A stretch of DNA of 64,000 nt from Micrasema longulum (Eukaryota > Arthropoda > Insecta > Trichoptera > Brachycentridae): the NCBI GenBank assembly GCA_022494885.1, contig JAGVSM010000934.1, positions 186,001 to 250,000 of the forward strand, in the 5' to 3' direction. The stretch's first letter is position 1, and each line of letters begins with the position of its first letter. The notes below the pieces were generated by a model, which was given only the letters and a program-made list of their open reading frames with translations, had not been told where the DNA came from and searched no databases. This document shows positions 63,561 to 64,000 of the stretch, in pieces. A program made the translations under genes and the position numbers.

Positions 63561-64000
63561 GTACTGAAAATCTTAAGATTCCTATAATTTTCCCCCAGAA
63601 TTTACAAAATTTTCTGAGATGTATTATCTTGCATTCTTTTTATTATAAATTTATATTGATAGCAATCAATAAATACTGTTTTTTAAACTTGTATCATTGA
63701 AATAGATTAAGCGATATTATTAATGATATAATAATAAGCACTATCTAATACGTCAAATAATTTTGTGATTTGTTATAAAGTTTACCTTTTGTAAATAATA
63801 ACAATAATAATAATCAAAGTTTATTAACAAAAATAACAATTACTTTATCCACTACATAAACACTTAGGTAATAGATTTCTCTGGATCATGTCTAGTCTGC
63901 CTAACTAGGTACAACCTGTTTTAAGGCAGACATTTTTATGCAAAAATAAACAATAACATTACTACCTACTTGTTAATATACTAAACAGTTATTCAATATT
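63561..64000. other. AT-rich right edge
   Basis: Only aataat-type simple repeats near 63800. No gene seen. Confidence 0.45.

Noticed and set aside
1..64000. CRISPR array, operon or bacterial gene cluster
   Set aside because: No regular direct repeats with spacers; genes are spliced and the repeats are eukaryotic.

Overview
The window is AT-rich arthropod-type nuclear DNA, most probably from an insect. The evidence is short spliced exons with GT..AG introns, conserved metazoan proteins, and many LINE, SINE, mariner, hAT and MITE remnants. I cannot fix the order from sequence alone. There are no bacterial operon features and no CRISPR array.

The gene-bearing half is roughly 1.4-35.7 kb. It holds, from left to right: (1) RPA2 (RPA32) on the minus strand, five exons from 5057 down to 1394, with the 3' end of the winged-helix domain running off the left edge; (2) Sas-6 on the plus strand, 11 exons from 6955 to 16991, reconstructing to 636 residues; (3) RPA1 (RPA70) on the minus strand, 10 exons from 32444 down to 19422, reconstructing to 602 residues; (4) a single-exon LAP-type leucine-rich-repeat gene on the plus strand, 33021-35687, related to Lap1/Erbin/LRRC7 but with no PDZ domain in the open frame. 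RPA2 and Sas-6 are divergent, Sas-6 and RPA1 are convergent, and RPA1 and the LAP gene are divergent. All splice phases of the three multi-exon genes agree.

RPA1 and RPA2 are two subunits of the same single-strand DNA binding heterotrimer, and Sas-6 builds the centriole cartwheel. Three S-phase-linked genes are therefore packed in about 31 kb. Each has an E2F-like motif upstream of its start codon (about 45, 72 and 155 bp). This clustering with a shared candidate regulatory motif is the most interesting gene-level observation.

The right-hand part, about 35.7-64 kb, has no host gene I can support. It is a repeat landscape: an intact 443-residue DDE transposase of Tc1/mariner-IS630 type with a D-D-E layout resembling Sailor (42934-44265), mariner wrecks, several LINE 3' ends, a nonautonomous hAT element with an 8-bp target duplication, at least two MITE families with several copies each, nested insertions, a 50-bp perfect palindrome and a 45-bp tandem repeat. 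A composite tRNA-derived SINE family is scattered across the whole window, including gene introns.
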